From: an uncultured Eubacteriales bacterium
GTDB lineage: Bacteria > Bacillota > Clostridia > Oscillospirales > CAG-272
Assembly (NCBI GenBank): GCA_934446065.1
Contig: CAKSDP010000006.1
Span: 20,371-84,370 of the forward strand
Length of the DNA stretch: 64,000 nucleotides
Direction of reading: 5' to 3'
The notes beneath the pieces are model-generated. The model ran no database searches, had not been told where the DNA came from, and saw only the letters and a program-made list of their open reading frames with translations. Shown here piece after piece: positions 1-8,895 of the stretch (within the stretch, counting starts at the first letter, position 1; every line of letters begins with the position of its first letter). The position numbers and the translations under genes are program-made.

Positions 1-594
1 GTCGGTATCGCGGTCGGCGCAGGAACGGATATCGCCATTGATTCCGCCGATATAGTTCTGATGAACAGCTCGCTTGCCGATGTCCCGGCAGCAGTGCGGC
101 TCAGCCGCGCGACACTGCGCAATATTCACGAAAACCTGTTCTGGGCGTTCATTTACAACGTGATCGGAATCCCGTTTGCAGCGGGCGTCTTTGTGCCCCT
201 GCTCGGCTGGGAGCTGAATCCGATGTTCGCGGCAGCCGCAATGAGCCTTTCGAGCTTCTGTGTCGTGACAAACGCCCTTCGCCTGAATTTTGTAAAGCTT
301 AAAAAGAACAATAACACAAAGACTCCGAGCGGCGGTAAGTCCGCACTCGGAAATACTGAGATTAGATCAAAAGGAGAGAATGAAACCATGAAAAAGACAC
401 TGAACGTTGAGGGAATGATGTGCGCGCATTGTGAGGGACGCGTTAAGGCTGCTCTCGAGGCGATCGACGGAGTCGAGTCCGCCGTAGCGGATCACAACAG
501 TGCAACTGCCGTTGTGACGCTGTCACACGACGTTGCGGATGATGTGCTCGTCGCCGCTGTAACAGAGCAGGGCTACAAGGCTAAGATCGCATGA
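1..594 (+). CDS. copA: Copper-translocating P-type ATPase, C-terminal part, with fused CopZ-like HMA domain (5' partial)
   Basis: The reading frame is open from base 1, so the gene begins outside the window. The visible part opens with the end of the P-domain (GAGTDIAIDSADIVLM) and then the last two membrane helices, carrying the FIYNVIGIP stretch and the MSLSSFCVVTNALRL segment. These are the YN and MSxSS copper-binding signatures of P1B-1 ATPases, which pump Cu(I) out of the cytoplasm. A linker of about 30 residues rich in Lys, Asn and Gly leads without a stop into a complete 68-residue HMA domain with the metal-binding motif GMMCAHC. Inside the frame an AAAGGAG-like ribosome-binding site precedes an ATG at 388, so a free CopZ-sized chaperone could also be made. 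The stop overlaps a possible upstream start of the next gene. Confidence 0.93.
   Translation, partial: VGIAVGAGTDIAIDSADIVLMNSSLADVPAAVRLSRATLRNIHENLFWAFIYNVIGIPFAAGVFVPLLGWELNPMFAAAAMSLSSFCVVTNALRLNFVKLKKNNNTKTPSGGKSALGNTEIRSKGENETMKKTLNVEGMMCAHCEGRVKAALEAIDGVESAVADHNSATAVVTLSHDVADDVLVAAVTEQGYKAKIA
388..594 (+). other. Possible internal start: free CopZ-like copper chaperone
   Basis: The last 68 codons of the ATPase frame form a complete HMA fold beginning MKKTLNVEGMMCAHC. The ATG at 388 has GGAG at 373-376, an 11-base spacing. The length matches stand-alone CopZ. Whether it is translated separately, only as part of the fusion, or both cannot be decided from sequence. Confidence 0.45.
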
Positions 595-638
595 GGGCAT
601 TTATGAAACTTTTCGATATCGCTGAAAGGAGATCCACC

Positions 639-2123
639 GTGCGCAGAACTGTAAGAGCTATTGCAGCCGCTTTGTCCGCAATACTGTTTCTTGCGGTGCC
701 GTCCGCAGCATATTCGCCGCTTCCGCCGTCCGATACGATCGCGGCAATGTCGAAATACGACGGCAGGGAATACGGCATCGTGACGCCGGTACGCGACCAG
801 GGATCGACGAATCTCTGTTGGGCATACTCATCTATCGCAGCCGCAGAAACGAGCATTCTGCGCTCCGGCATCGCCGAGACGACACCGACACTGAATCCCC
901 TCGCCGCCGCATACCGCACAGTCAGACGCGGCGAGGATCCGCTCGGAAATACGAGCGGCGACTGGCAAAGCGTTGATTTTACCGCACAGACCGGCAGTGC
1001 GTTGAAGATCGCAAAGATATTTTCGATGTGGTGGGGACCTACGACCGATACGCGCGCCGATGCCGATCCCTTTGCCGATCCCGCATACAGATTTGAAAAC
1101 GCATTTTATATCCCGGAGAATAAGGACGACCCGAACGCCGGTATTGCTGCCATTAAATCTGCAATAGCCGAGTACGGTGCGGTAACATTCCAGTATAACA
1201 ATCTGCGTGAAACGCAGTATTACAATCCCAAGAATGAGCGCGGAGCGTCGTCGTCTCCGCACGCCTGCACTCTCATAGGGTGGGACGACACGATTCCTGC
1301 GGAGAAATTCGTACCGGACGGCGCATCGTGTGACGGCGGATGGCTCGTCAAAAACAGTTACAGCTCCTGCGAATACTTTTGGCTCTCATACGATAATACG
1401 AGTACAAACACATATGCATTCACCTTCGCCCCGGCGGATAAGTATGACTTCAACTACTATTACGACGGGAATATGGATGATTTTGCGCTGAGAAGCGACA
1501 AGGTCTGTGCCAATGTTTACAAGGCTGCGGGCGCGACAGCAGGGAAGTTTGAGTACCTTCGCGCTGTGAATGTCGCAGTTTCAGGAGAAAATGTTCGTGT
1601 CGAGGCCGAGATATACAAAAATCTCGACTACCCGTTCGGCGGGCAGAGCGATGTTCCCGTGTCCGGCGGAGTGTCAGCCGCAAAAATCGTGAAAGAGTTC
1701 GAGCACGGCGGATACGTAACGCTCGAAACGGAAGAGCCTGTGCGGCTCGATCCGGGCGAGTGGTTCTCGGTCATTGTCAGAGTATCAAATCCCACCGGGG
1801 TTGCAAGGATCGTCACCGCCTATAAGGGCACGAAGAATCTCTCGTATGTTCCGAGCGGAGATAATTGGAACAAGCTCGGGAATTTTGTGGCACGGATCAA
1901 AGCATATACAACACTTGAGGAGGAGACTAAGATCGTCGGCGACGCAAACGGCGACGGCATCGTCGATTCGCGCGACGCGGCACAGATATACCGCAGACTT
2001 GCCGGATGGGATGTAACCCTTGACTCGGAATCAGCCGACGTTAACGGTGACGGCGAGGTAAACTCAAAGGATGCAGCGATGATAAGCCGCAAGGTCGCCG
2101 GCTGGAGCGAGAACTTCGGATAA
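639..2123 (+). CDS. Secreted papain-family (C1A) cysteine peptidase with C-terminal dockerin
   Basis: This is a 494-residue exported protease. I chose the GTG at 639 over upstream ATGs because AAAGGAG (626-632) sits six bases before it and the protein then opens with a clean signal peptide (VRRTVRAIAAALSAILFLAV, cleavage near AAYS). Papain-fold catalytic sites are visible: the oxyanion Gln and nucleophile in RDQGSTNLCWAYSS, the His in SSPHACTLIGWD and the Asn in GGWLVKNSYS. A beta-rich region of about 150 residues follows, like the lectin-like domain often joined to this peptidase family. The C-terminus carries two Ca-binding dockerin repeats (GDANGDGIVDSRDAAQIYRR and DVNGDGEVNSKDAAMISRK), so the enzyme probably docks onto a cohesin-bearing scaffold or surface protein. 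No cohesin gene is in the window. Confidence 0.9.
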   Translation: MRRTVRAIAAALSAILFLAVPSAAYSPLPPSDTIAAMSKYDGREYGIVTPVRDQGSTNLCWAYSSIAAAETSILRSGIAETTPTLNPLAAAYRTVRRGEDPLGNTSGDWQSVDFTAQTGSALKIAKIFSMWWGPTTDTRADADPFADPAYRFENAFYIPENKDDPNAGIAAIKSAIAEYGAVTFQYNNLRETQYYNPKNERGASSSPHACTLIGWDDTIPAEKFVPDGASCDGGWLVKNSYSSCEYFWLSYDNTSTNTYAFTFAPADKYDFNYYYDGNMDDFALRSDKVCANVYKAAGATAGKFEYLRAVNVAVSGENVRVEAEIYKNLDYPFGGQSDVPVSGGVSAAKIVKEFEHGGYVTLETEEPVRLDPGEWFSVIVRVSNPTGVARIVTAYKGTKNLSYVPSGDNWNKLGNFVARIKAYTTLEEETKIVGDANGDGIVDSRDAAQIYRRLAGWDVTLDSESADVNGDGEVNSKDAAMISRKVAGWSENFG

Positions 2124-2142
2124 GGATATTGTCAGTAATACT

Positions 2143-2505
2143 ATGAAATATATAAAGCAGTTCTGTATAATACTTGTGATCTCCCTTGCGGGGGAGATCT
2201 TCAACTACATCATACCGCTCCCGATACCGGCGAGCATCTACGGGCTTCTCATCATGCTTGCGTGCCTTTGCACCGGCGTGATCTCGCCGACAACGGTCAA
2301 GGATACGGCGCATTTTCTTATAGAGATCATGCCGCTCATGTTTATTGCTCCTGCCGTCGGGCTCATAGCGTCGTGGGACGTGATCCGTCCGAAGGCGCTA
2401 TGTTATGTCATTATAACCGCTGTGTCTACATTCGCGGTGATGATAGTCTCCGGGCGCGTGACACAGGCGGTTCTGCGCCATGAAAAGCGGGGGGACGACA
2501 AGTGA
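2143..2505 (+). CDS. lrgA: CidA/LrgA family holin-like membrane protein
   Basis: This 120-residue protein has four hydrophobic segments and the family pattern (LPIPASIYGLLIMLACL near the first helices, then a pair of Pro-containing helices). CidA/LrgA proteins are small inner-membrane proteins thought to influence murein hydrolase release; in some bacteria the CidAB/LrgAB pair moves small organic acids such as pyruvate. Its stop overlaps the GTG of lrgB by four bases, so the two are translationally coupled. The ribosome-binding site is weak (AAGGA about 16 bases upstream). Confidence 0.9.
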   Translation: MKYIKQFCIILVISLAGEIFNYIIPLPIPASIYGLLIMLACLCTGVISPTTVKDTAHFLIEIMPLMFIAPAVGLIASWDVIRPKALCYVIITAVSTFAVMIVSGRVTQAVLRHEKRGDDK

Positions 2506-3194
2506 AAGAACTGTTTGAGAATTCGGTGTTCTTCGGCGTTACCGTGAGCCTTCTTACCTATCTCGCCGGATCGTATCTGCACAAGAAATTCAAGCTTGCA
2601 ATATTCAACCCGCTTCTTGTTTCCATCGTCTTAACGATCGTGATACTCCTCGTCTCTCGCATAGATTATGCGGCGTATAATGAGGGCGCAAAGTATCTCA
2701 CCTATCTTCTTACCCCGGCAACGGTCGCTCTTGCGGTTCCCCTGTACGAAAAGCTCAGCCTCTTGAAGCAGAACTGGAAAGCGATATTCTGCGGCATATT
2801 GTCCGGTGTCTTGACGACGCTGTGTTCCGTATTTGCGATGAGCCTTGCTTTTTCGCTCACCCATGCGGAATATGTGACGTTTCTGCCGAAGTCGATTACT
2901 ACTGCAATAGGTATGGGAGTGTCGGAGGAGCTTGGCGGATACGTCGGGCTTACCGCCGCGATAATTATAGTGACCGGAGTGCTCGGAAATGCGACTGCAC
3001 CTGCAATATGTAAGCTGTTCCGCATTACCGATCCGATTGCGAAGGGAATAGCAATTGGTACCTCATCGCACGCCGCCGGTACGGCAAAAGCGATGGAGAT
3101 GGGCGAGGTAGAGGGCGCAATGAGCAGCCTCGCAATCGTCGTTGCCGGTATACTTACAGTTGTCGGCGCGTCTGTATTTGCTGAGTTTCTGTAA
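2502..3194 (+). CDS. lrgB: LrgB family membrane protein
   Basis: This 230-residue polytopic membrane protein starts at GTG and overlaps lrgA in a GTGA junction. It has the length and signature of LrgB/YohK: a conserved PKSITTAIGMGVSEELGG stretch in the middle and the GTSSHAAGTAKAMEMGE motif near the C-terminus. LrgA and LrgB act as a pair. The operon ends at the hairpin at 3226-3270. Confidence 0.94.
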   Translation: MKELFENSVFFGVTVSLLTYLAGSYLHKKFKLAIFNPLLVSIVLTIVILLVSRIDYAAYNEGAKYLTYLLTPATVALAVPLYEKLSLLKQNWKAIFCGILSGVLTTLCSVFAMSLAFSLTHAEYVTFLPKSITTAIGMGVSEELGGYVGLTAAIIIVTGVLGNATAPAICKLFRITDPIAKGIAIGTSSHAAGTAKAMEMGEVEGAMSSLAIVVAGILTVVGASVFAEFL

Positions 3195-3225
3195 TAGAAT
3201 ACATCCATGACTATCAAAAAAATGC

Positions 3226-3270
3226 AAATCACCGGGATCGTCCGCTGTGGGCGTTTCCCGGTGATTTTTT
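3226..3270. terminator. Bidirectional terminator between lrgB and spoVT
   Basis: AAATCACCGGG (3226-3236) pairs with CCCGGTGATTT (3257-3267). It is followed by T residues on the plus strand and by a T run on the minus strand. It lies between two convergent genes and can serve both. Confidence 0.85.
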
Positions 3271-3302
3271 GTACAGCGTTTTTTCGGATAGCAGCGTAAA
3301 TA

Positions 3303-3851
3303 TCAGCTCTCGAGCTGGCGTCCGAGAAATCCGGCAGCAGTCTGTATCAGCTTTGATTCAAGCTCCGCGTTCAGAGACTGAGCGGCATCTCCGCCTTCCG
3401 TGTAGACAGATGCTACGACACCTGCCACATCCCCCTCGGCAATAATAGGCATCGCACAGCTGATACGCGCCGCGCCGCCCTCCGTGACCGATACGATCTC
3501 CTCACCGTCGGATACAAAGAGCGCACGCCCTTCAATGATAGCTTCAAGCTCAGGCGTAAGCTTGTGTTCAAAGTATTCCTTGCGCGGTACGCCGGCGCAC
3601 GCGATCACAGTGTCTCTGTCACAAATGACTACCGCAATGCGGCACGTCTTGTGAAGTGTTTCGGCATATTCTCCGGCGAACGAGGCAAGCTCGCCGATCG
3701 GCGAATACTTCTTGAATATAACTTCTCCGTCACGATCCGTGTATATTTCAAGCGGGTCGCCCTCGCGAATACGCATAGTGCGTCTGATTTCCTTGGGGAT
3801 GACAACGCGCCCGAGGTCATCAATTCTACGCACGATTCCGGTTGCTTTCAT
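3303..3851 (-). CDS. spoVT: Stage V sporulation protein T, AbrB-type transcriptional regulator
   Basis: The 182-residue protein begins with an AbrB/SpoVT swapped-hairpin DNA-binding domain (MKATGIVRRIDDLGRVVIPK, then EIRRTMRIREGDPLEIY). A GAF-like domain fills the C-terminal two thirds. SpoVT controls late forespore (sigma-G) genes in Bacillus and affects sporulation in Clostridia. The start at 3851 is fixed by AGGAG nine bases upstream and by the conserved MKATGIVRR N-terminus; the frame continues further 5' but without family similarity. A TATAAT-like box lies upstream, but I see no convincing -35 or sigma-G element. Confidence 0.95.
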   Translation of the reverse strand: MKATGIVRRIDDLGRVVIPKEIRRTMRIREGDPLEIYTDRDGEVIFKKYSPIGELASFAGEYAETLHKTCRIAVVICDRDTVIACAGVPRKEYFEHKLTPELEAIIEGRALFVSDGEEIVSVTEGGAARISCAMPIIAEGDVAGVVASVYTEGGDAAQSLNAELESKLIQTAAGFLGRQLES

Positions 3852-3979
3852 ATATAAAATCTCCTGTATTGTAAAACTGTTTCCGCTGTTATTGTTCGTA
3901 TTTATTATAAAATTATACCTTTGAAGCCATGTCGCCGCGCATCGGAAAAACAAGGAAATTTTATAATATGTCACCGCAA

Positions 3980-4020
3980 AACAAAGAACCCCTGCAATGT
4001 GCATCTTCGCATTACAGGGG
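3980..4020 (-). terminator. Terminator of the SLC13 transporter gene
   Basis: CCCCTG (3989-3994) pairs with CAGGGG (4015-4020), and the inner AATG/CATT pairs extend the stem. A moderately T-rich tail follows on the minus strand. It separates the transporter from spoVT. Confidence 0.7.
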
Positions 4021-4038
4021 TGAAAATTTGAAGTTGTC

Positions 4039-5304
4039 TCAGACCGTCAAGCTGTAAAACAACGGGACGAGCGTTATTATAAGCGCGTAGTTTATAACGT
4101 CAAGAATAAAATTGTGCTTAAAGTAGTCGTTGAATCTGTATCCTGCGACCATGGACATACCGAGCGTTGAGCTTGCGAGCGGGCAGCTGAGCGCCGCGCC
4201 CGATGCGATTGTTATTCCGAGTGCAAAAGGGTACGGGTCAAGCCCTATCTTCGGTGCGATCGACAGCAGGATCGGCAGGACGATCATGATCGCGGTTGAG
4301 TTCGAGATAAACTGGCTTGTGAGCTGCACCAGCAGAACGAGAATACAGAACAGAAGATACGGATCAATCGAGCTGCCGACTATCCTCTCAAATGATTCCG
4401 AGATCAGCTTTGTGCCACCGGCAGATTCAAGTGCCTTCGCGATACCGAGGCATCCGGCAAGCCTGCCGACAATGTCCCAGTTTACCGCCGCCACCGCTTT
4501 TTTCTGCGTGATTCCGCTTGTTATGATGCACAAGAGCGCCGCAGATGTGCTTGTCACGGCGAGCGGCAGCCACTCTGTAATATAGAGTACCACAGTTAAA
4601 ATAAATATCACAGCGACTGTGATCATCCGGCTTCGTTTGTATTCGTGAGCGCGGCTACTCGTCTCGTAGTCACTGTTTTCCGGGCGATCGCCCCAGACCT
4701 TTTTTGCAAGAACACGACCGATCGTAAGACAGTATACAAGTCCTGCCATAACGATGATACCGCCGATGGGAGTGAAATCAAATGTTTTGAAAAGCCGCAC
4801 GCTCGCATCTTCGAGAAGCCCCTGCGCGGTCATCTGCTGCGTTGATCCGACAAGCGTTGATGTTCCGCCGAGAACGCAGCCGATCGCGATCGGCATGATG
4901 AGGTTGCGTCCGCGCACTTCACCCGACATGGACAGTCCCATGACTATCGGGATGAACACCGCGAGTACAGCCGAATTTGTTAGAAATGCGGACATCAGCG
5001 CCGAGACGATATACGTTCCTATAATGAGTTTGGTCTCGGAGCCTTTTGCAACATTGATGATCCAGCGGCCTACCGTCGCGGCAAGCCCGGATTCGGATAT
5101 AGCCGCTCCGATCACCATTACACCGATGGTAAGGATGACTGTGCTTGACGCCATCTGACCGAAAGCGGTCTTGAAGTCGCAAACTCCGAATACCACCAGG
5201 AGAACGCATCCCAGTATGGCTGTCGTTGCCATGGGGAGCTTGTCAATGACAAACAGCACGATACAAGCGGCAAATATTATAAGGGAAATCACATCGGTAC
5301 CCAT
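4039..5304 (-). CDS. SLC13/DASS family anion (dicarboxylate-type) transporter
   Basis: This is a 421-residue polytopic membrane protein with two inverted halves. Each half carries the family's Ser-Asn-Thr/Thr-Asn-Ser binding loop: MSAFLTNSAVLAVFIPI in the first and QFISNSTAIMIVLPIL in the second. SLC13/DASS proteins import di- or tricarboxylates, sulfate or other anions, often with sodium; the exact substrate cannot be read here. ATG 5304 (MGTDVISLI) is chosen because GAGGA lies just upstream; the longer frame adds 17 polar residues. The gene stands alone between terminators. Confidence 0.85.
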   Translation of the reverse strand: MGTDVISLIIFAACIVLFVIDKLPMATTAILGCVLLVVFGVCDFKTAFGQMASSTVILTIGVMVIGAAISESGLAATVGRWIINVAKGSETKLIIGTYIVSALMSAFLTNSAVLAVFIPIVMGLSMSGEVRGRNLIMPIAIGCVLGGTSTLVGSTQQMTAQGLLEDASVRLFKTFDFTPIGGIIVMAGLVYCLTIGRVLAKKVWGDRPENSDYETSSRAHEYKRSRMITVAVIFILTVVLYITEWLPLAVTSTSAALLCIITSGITQKKAVAAVNWDIVGRLAGCLGIAKALESAGGTKLISESFERIVGSSIDPYLLFCILVLLVQLTSQFISNSTAIMIVLPILLSIAPKIGLDPYPFALGITIASGAALSCPLASSTLGMSMVAGYRFNDYFKHNFILDVINYALIITLVPLFYSLTV

Positions 5305-5397
5305 TCTCGGATCCTCACTTTCGTATGTGTTACAGTCATTCTGAACGAGGTACAAGGGAATACCGGGGAAATTTGCGGGGCGGGGAACAGGTGCGCT

Positions 5398-6765
5398 TTA
5401 CGATTTCATGTATTTGTCCGCACGCTTAAGCGTATGCGCGAGGAATGTGGAGCTGAGCGCAAGTGAAACGGTCTCGGCAATCGGGAACGCAAGCCATATA
5501 AGCGTGAGATTGCCCGTGCGCGAGAGAAGCCATGCGGCGGGGAGGAGCACCACGAGCTGACGGCACACGGAAACGATGAGACTGTGCAGCGGGTTTCCGA
5601 TCGCCTGACATACCGATCCTGCGATAATGCAGAATCCTGCGAGCAGGTAGTGCGTACCGATAATGCGCAGCGCAGGCACACCGATCCGCAGCATATCGTC
5701 TGACGCGTTAAAAATAAGTAGCAGCTTGTCCGGTATCAGCTCAAAAAGCAACATTCCGACAAGCATTATTGCAATAGCGGTGATGATCGTAAGCCTTATC
5801 GTGCGTCTGACGCGTTCTGCGCGCTTTGCGCCGTAATTGTACGCGATAATCGGTACCATGCCGTTATTAAGCCCGAATACGGGCATGAAAATGAAGCTCT
5901 GGAGCTTGAAGTACGCGCCGAATACAGCGGTAGCAGTTGTGGTGAAGCCGATGAGTATTTTATTCATACCGAACGTCATGACCGATCCGATGCTCTGCAT
6001 GATTATCGTCGGAAGACCTATGCGGTATATATTCTTCACCGTTTCTCCGTGAAAACGGATCTCGCGGAAATGTATGTGAATTTCCGGGTTTTTGAAAATG
6101 TTGAAGATGATCGCGACAATAGCGGCGATGATCTGTCCCGCAACCGTGGCGATCGCGGCGCCGGCAACCTCAAGACGAGGAAAGCCGCAGAGACCGAATA
6201 TCAGGATCGGATCAAGAATAATGTTGATCAGCGCACCGATGAGCTGCGTGCACATTGCGAGAAACGTCCGTCCGGTCGATTGCAGCAGACGCTCAAAGCA
6301 GAACTGAAAGAATATTCCGATGGAGAAGCACAGGCAGATGGATGTATAGCTCTCGCCGTAGGAGATGATCGCGGGCACGTCGGTCTGAAGCGCGAAAAAC
6401 GTGCGCGAGAAAAAGATTCCGATAAGCATGAATACAACGAAGTTGCAGATCGCGAGGAAAATTCCCGTATTTGCAGCTTTATCGGCAGCCTCCTGTTCTT
6501 TTGCACCGAGTGCGCGTGAGAGGATCGCGTTCATTCCGACGGCTGTACCGCCGCCGAATGCTATCATAAGGTTCTGAAGCGGAAAGGCGAGCGAGATCGC
6601 GTTGAACGCGTCCTCGCTGAGCTTTGCAACAAAAAAGCTGTCAACAACGTTATAGAATGCCTGTACGAGCATGGAGATCATCATAGGGATCGCCATTGAA
6701 AAAAGCAGCTTTGCTACGGGCATTGTGCCCATTTTATTTTCTTTCGGTGCTAAGGTATTGTCCAT
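5398..6765 (-). CDS. MATE family multidrug/metabolite efflux protein
   Basis: This 455-residue protein has about twelve transmembrane segments in two MatE repeats, with the family start MGTMPVAKLLFSMAIPMM and the QAFYNVVDSFFVAKL motif. MATE proteins export cationic drugs or metabolites in exchange for sodium or protons. The start at ATG 6765 (MDNTLAP) has GGAG seven bases upstream. It is most like the NorM/DinF-type subfamilies common in Clostridia; the substrate is unknown. A second, only distantly similar MATE gene lies at 61048. Confidence 0.92.
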   Translation of the reverse strand: MDNTLAPKENKMGTMPVAKLLFSMAIPMMISMLVQAFYNVVDSFFVAKLSEDAFNAISLAFPLQNLMIAFGGGTAVGMNAILSRALGAKEQEAADKAANTGIFLAICNFVVFMLIGIFFSRTFFALQTDVPAIISYGESYTSICLCFSIGIFFQFCFERLLQSTGRTFLAMCTQLIGALINIILDPILIFGLCGFPRLEVAGAAIATVAGQIIAAIVAIIFNIFKNPEIHIHFREIRFHGETVKNIYRIGLPTIIMQSIGSVMTFGMNKILIGFTTTATAVFGAYFKLQSFIFMPVFGLNNGMVPIIAYNYGAKRAERVRRTIRLTIITAIAIMLVGMLLFELIPDKLLLIFNASDDMLRIGVPALRIIGTHYLLAGFCIIAGSVCQAIGNPLHSLIVSVCRQLVVLLPAAWLLSRTGNLTLIWLAFPIAETVSLALSSTFLAHTLKRADKYMKS

Positions 6766-6799
6766 TGGTTGCTCCTTCTGTAAAGTGAAAAGACGCACA

Positions 6800-6834
6800 A
6801 AGGCAGACCGCCGCGTCTGCGTCCGGTCTGCCTT
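6800..6834 (-). terminator. Probable terminator of the epimerase/dehydratase gene
   Basis: AAGGCAGACC (6800-6809) pairs perfectly with GGTCTGCCTT (6825-6834). The downstream T run on the minus strand is poor, so termination may be partial, with some read-through into the MATE gene. Confidence 0.6.
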
Positions 6835-6854
6835 GAGTGACGCATAAAATATTT

Positions 6855-8741
6855 TTATTTTTTCGGTACGCCCGCCATCTCGGGATGAAATTCCGGAACA
6901 ATGCGCATCATGAGAGCGCGCAGCTCGTCCGGATCGGCATAAAAGGCGTTGTGAAGCTCCTCAAGCTCCTTTTCAAATACGGCGTCGTCTTTCTTCTGCG
7001 GACGTCCGATGTAAATGAGGTTATTCGGCGTTTTGCCGAGCCCCTCGCCCGAGAGGAGTATCTCCTCATAGAGCTTTTCGCCTTCGCGAAGTCCGGAATA
7101 CTCGATCTTGATATCGACATCCGGTTCAAGTCCGGAGAGCCTTATCATTTTGCGTGCAAGATCGTCAATCTTTACAGGCTCGCCCATGTCAAGCACGAAC
7201 ACTTCGCCGTTGTTTGCGTATGCTCCTGCCTGAAGCACAAGTGAAACGGCTTCCGGGATGGTCATAAAGAAACGGATAATGTCGGGATGAGTTACCGTGA
7301 CAGGTCCGCCGCGCTCGATCTGCTTCTTGAACAGCGGGATCACGCTGCCGTTCGAACCGAGCACGTTTCCGAAACGAACAGCTGCAAATCTCACAGTCGA
7401 TCTCGATGCAAAATACTGAACTACCATCTCACACATACGCTTTGACGCGCCCATGACGTTCGTCGGATTTACGGCTTTATCGGTCGAGATGAGAATGAAT
7501 GCCTCGGCGCCGTATTTGTCGGCGGCAGCCGCAGTATTGTATGTGCCGAATACGTTGTTCTTTATTGCCTCGTTCGGGGAGTTTTCCATGAGGGGAACAT
7601 GCTTATGCGCAGCGGCATGGAAAACAAGTTGGGGATGGTAGTCCTCGAATATTTGATCAACACGACGGGAATCGCGGACAGAGCCGATGAGAACCGTGAG
7701 TGTGAGAGACGGGAACTTGTATTGCAGCTCCTGCTGAATCGCGTATGCGTTGTTCTCGTAGATATCAAAAATTATAAGACGCTCCGGCTTTGCTGCGGCG
7801 ATCTGCCGGCACAGCTCAGAGCCGATCGATCCGCCGCCTCCCGTGACGAGAACGGTTTTACCGACTATGTATGAGGTGATCTCGTGCAGATCGACCTTCA
7901 CGGTGTCGCGCCCGAGCAGATCGTCAATCTCGACGCGGCGCAGCTTCTGTATGCTGACCTCGCCGTTAACAAGCTGATATATACCGGGCAGCGTCCGAAT
8001 GGAGCAGTTTGTCTTCTGGCAGATCTCGATGATCTCGTGACGGTTTTTCGGTAAAGCGCTCGGAATTGCTATTATGATCTCCTCGATCTGATATTTGTTG
8101 ACAAGCTCGGGGATCGAGAAACGGTTTCCGAGAATCTTTACTCCATAGATCGAAGAGCGAAGCTTGTACGGATCGTCGTCAACAACACAGATGACTTTGT
8201 TCTTCACAGTAGGGTTGTTCTGAATCTCACGGATAAGAGTTGCCGCGGCAACTCCGCCGCCGACAATAAGCGTGCGCACCTTTTCGCCGGAGTGCTTCTG
8301 CACGTTGTTCTTCAGCGAACGGATAAATCTGTAACCGAACCGGAGCGCAAGCATAAAGAAGCACAGGAAAAGCGCGTTTGTAATAGGGAACGTCAACGGA
8401 AGAATACCGTCTGTAATGTGAATATAGACGAGATTCAGTATGTTGAAGACGAACACAGCAGCAACGATCTGTATGGCTTCGTTTACGCTTGAAAATTCCC
8501 ACAGGCTGCTGTAAATGCGGAAAGCGTGGAAAATAGCAACTGCGGAAAGCGTGAAGATTATTATGTGCGAATAATAATTCGTTGCGTATTTTTGAAAGAG
8601 TTCGGAGTGAATATTGAAATCAAAATGAACAAAAAGAGTGAGAAACGCGGAAAGGTTGACGAACAACACGTCAACGAGCATGAGAAGAGAGATTTTCAGA
8701 TATTTGTTAATATACTTCTTTGTATTTTTAATATTAGACAT
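6855..8741 (-). CDS. Membrane-bound nucleoside-diphosphate-sugar dehydratase/epimerase (CapD/PglF type)
   Basis: The 628-residue protein has three parts. Residues 1 to about 135 hold four membrane helices. A CoA-binding-like Rossmann domain follows (RTLIVGGGVAAATLIREI). The C-terminal SDR domain has VLVTGGGGSIGSELCRQI for NAD(P) and STDKAVNPTNVMGASKR. In this long subfamily Met replaces the usual catalytic Tyr, with the Asp/Lys of the SDKAV-type motif active. Known members (PglF, WbpM, CapD) are UDP-GlcNAc 4,6-dehydratases making precursors of surface polysaccharides or glycoproteins. The start ATG 8741 has GGAG upstream; a TTG 15 bases earlier is rejected. A promoter is visible at 8773-8801. 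Confidence 0.92.
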   Translation of the reverse strand: MSNIKNTKKYINKYLKISLLMLVDVLFVNLSAFLTLFVHFDFNIHSELFQKYATNYYSHIIIFTLSAVAIFHAFRIYSSLWEFSSVNEAIQIVAAVFVFNILNLVYIHITDGILPLTFPITNALFLCFFMLALRFGYRFIRSLKNNVQKHSGEKVRTLIVGGGVAAATLIREIQNNPTVKNKVICVVDDDPYKLRSSIYGVKILGNRFSIPELVNKYQIEEIIIAIPSALPKNRHEIIEICQKTNCSIRTLPGIYQLVNGEVSIQKLRRVEIDDLLGRDTVKVDLHEITSYIVGKTVLVTGGGGSIGSELCRQIAAAKPERLIIFDIYENNAYAIQQELQYKFPSLTLTVLIGSVRDSRRVDQIFEDYHPQLVFHAAAHKHVPLMENSPNEAIKNNVFGTYNTAAAADKYGAEAFILISTDKAVNPTNVMGASKRMCEMVVQYFASRSTVRFAAVRFGNVLGSNGSVIPLFKKQIERGGPVTVTHPDIIRFFMTIPEAVSLVLQAGAYANNGEVFVLDMGEPVKIDDLARKMIRLSGLEPDVDIKIEYSGLREGEKLYEEILLSGEGLGKTPNNLIYIGRPQKKDDAVFEKELEELHNAFYADPDELRALMMRIVPEFHPEMAGVPKK

Positions 8742-8772
8742 TATATTTTTCTCCAATCAAACATACGAATTA

Positions 8773-8801
8773 ATTATACCACCACAATGGAGAAAAGGCA
8801 A
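8773..8801 (-). promoter_or_regulatory. Sigma-A-type promoter for the CapD-like gene
   Basis: On the minus strand, TTGCCT and TATAAT are separated by exactly 17 bases, about 30 bases upstream of the ATG at 8741. Confidence 0.75.
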
Positions 8802-8858
8802 TAGAAAAATGTCCGAAATATTACAAAATTCGGGGATAAAAATATATTTTGTCTGTGC

Positions 8859-8888
8859 AAAACAGCGCCGCTTATGCGGCGCTGTTTT
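8859..8888 (-). terminator. Terminator of the DUF4838 lipoprotein gene
   Basis: This is a perfect 13-bp stem (AAAACAGCGCCGC with its complement) and a 4-base loop. The T run lies within the stem. It sits directly after the stop at 8896. Confidence 0.85.
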
Positions 8889-8895
8889 AAGCTGT

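Noticed and set aside
3852..3990. Sigma-G promoter upstream of spoVT
   Set aside because: TATAAT-like boxes are present but no matching -35 or sigma-G pattern; left unannotated.
8742..8756. TTG start for the CapD-like gene 15 bases before ATG 8741
   Set aside because: The TTG would overlap the ribosome site GGAG that serves ATG 8741.
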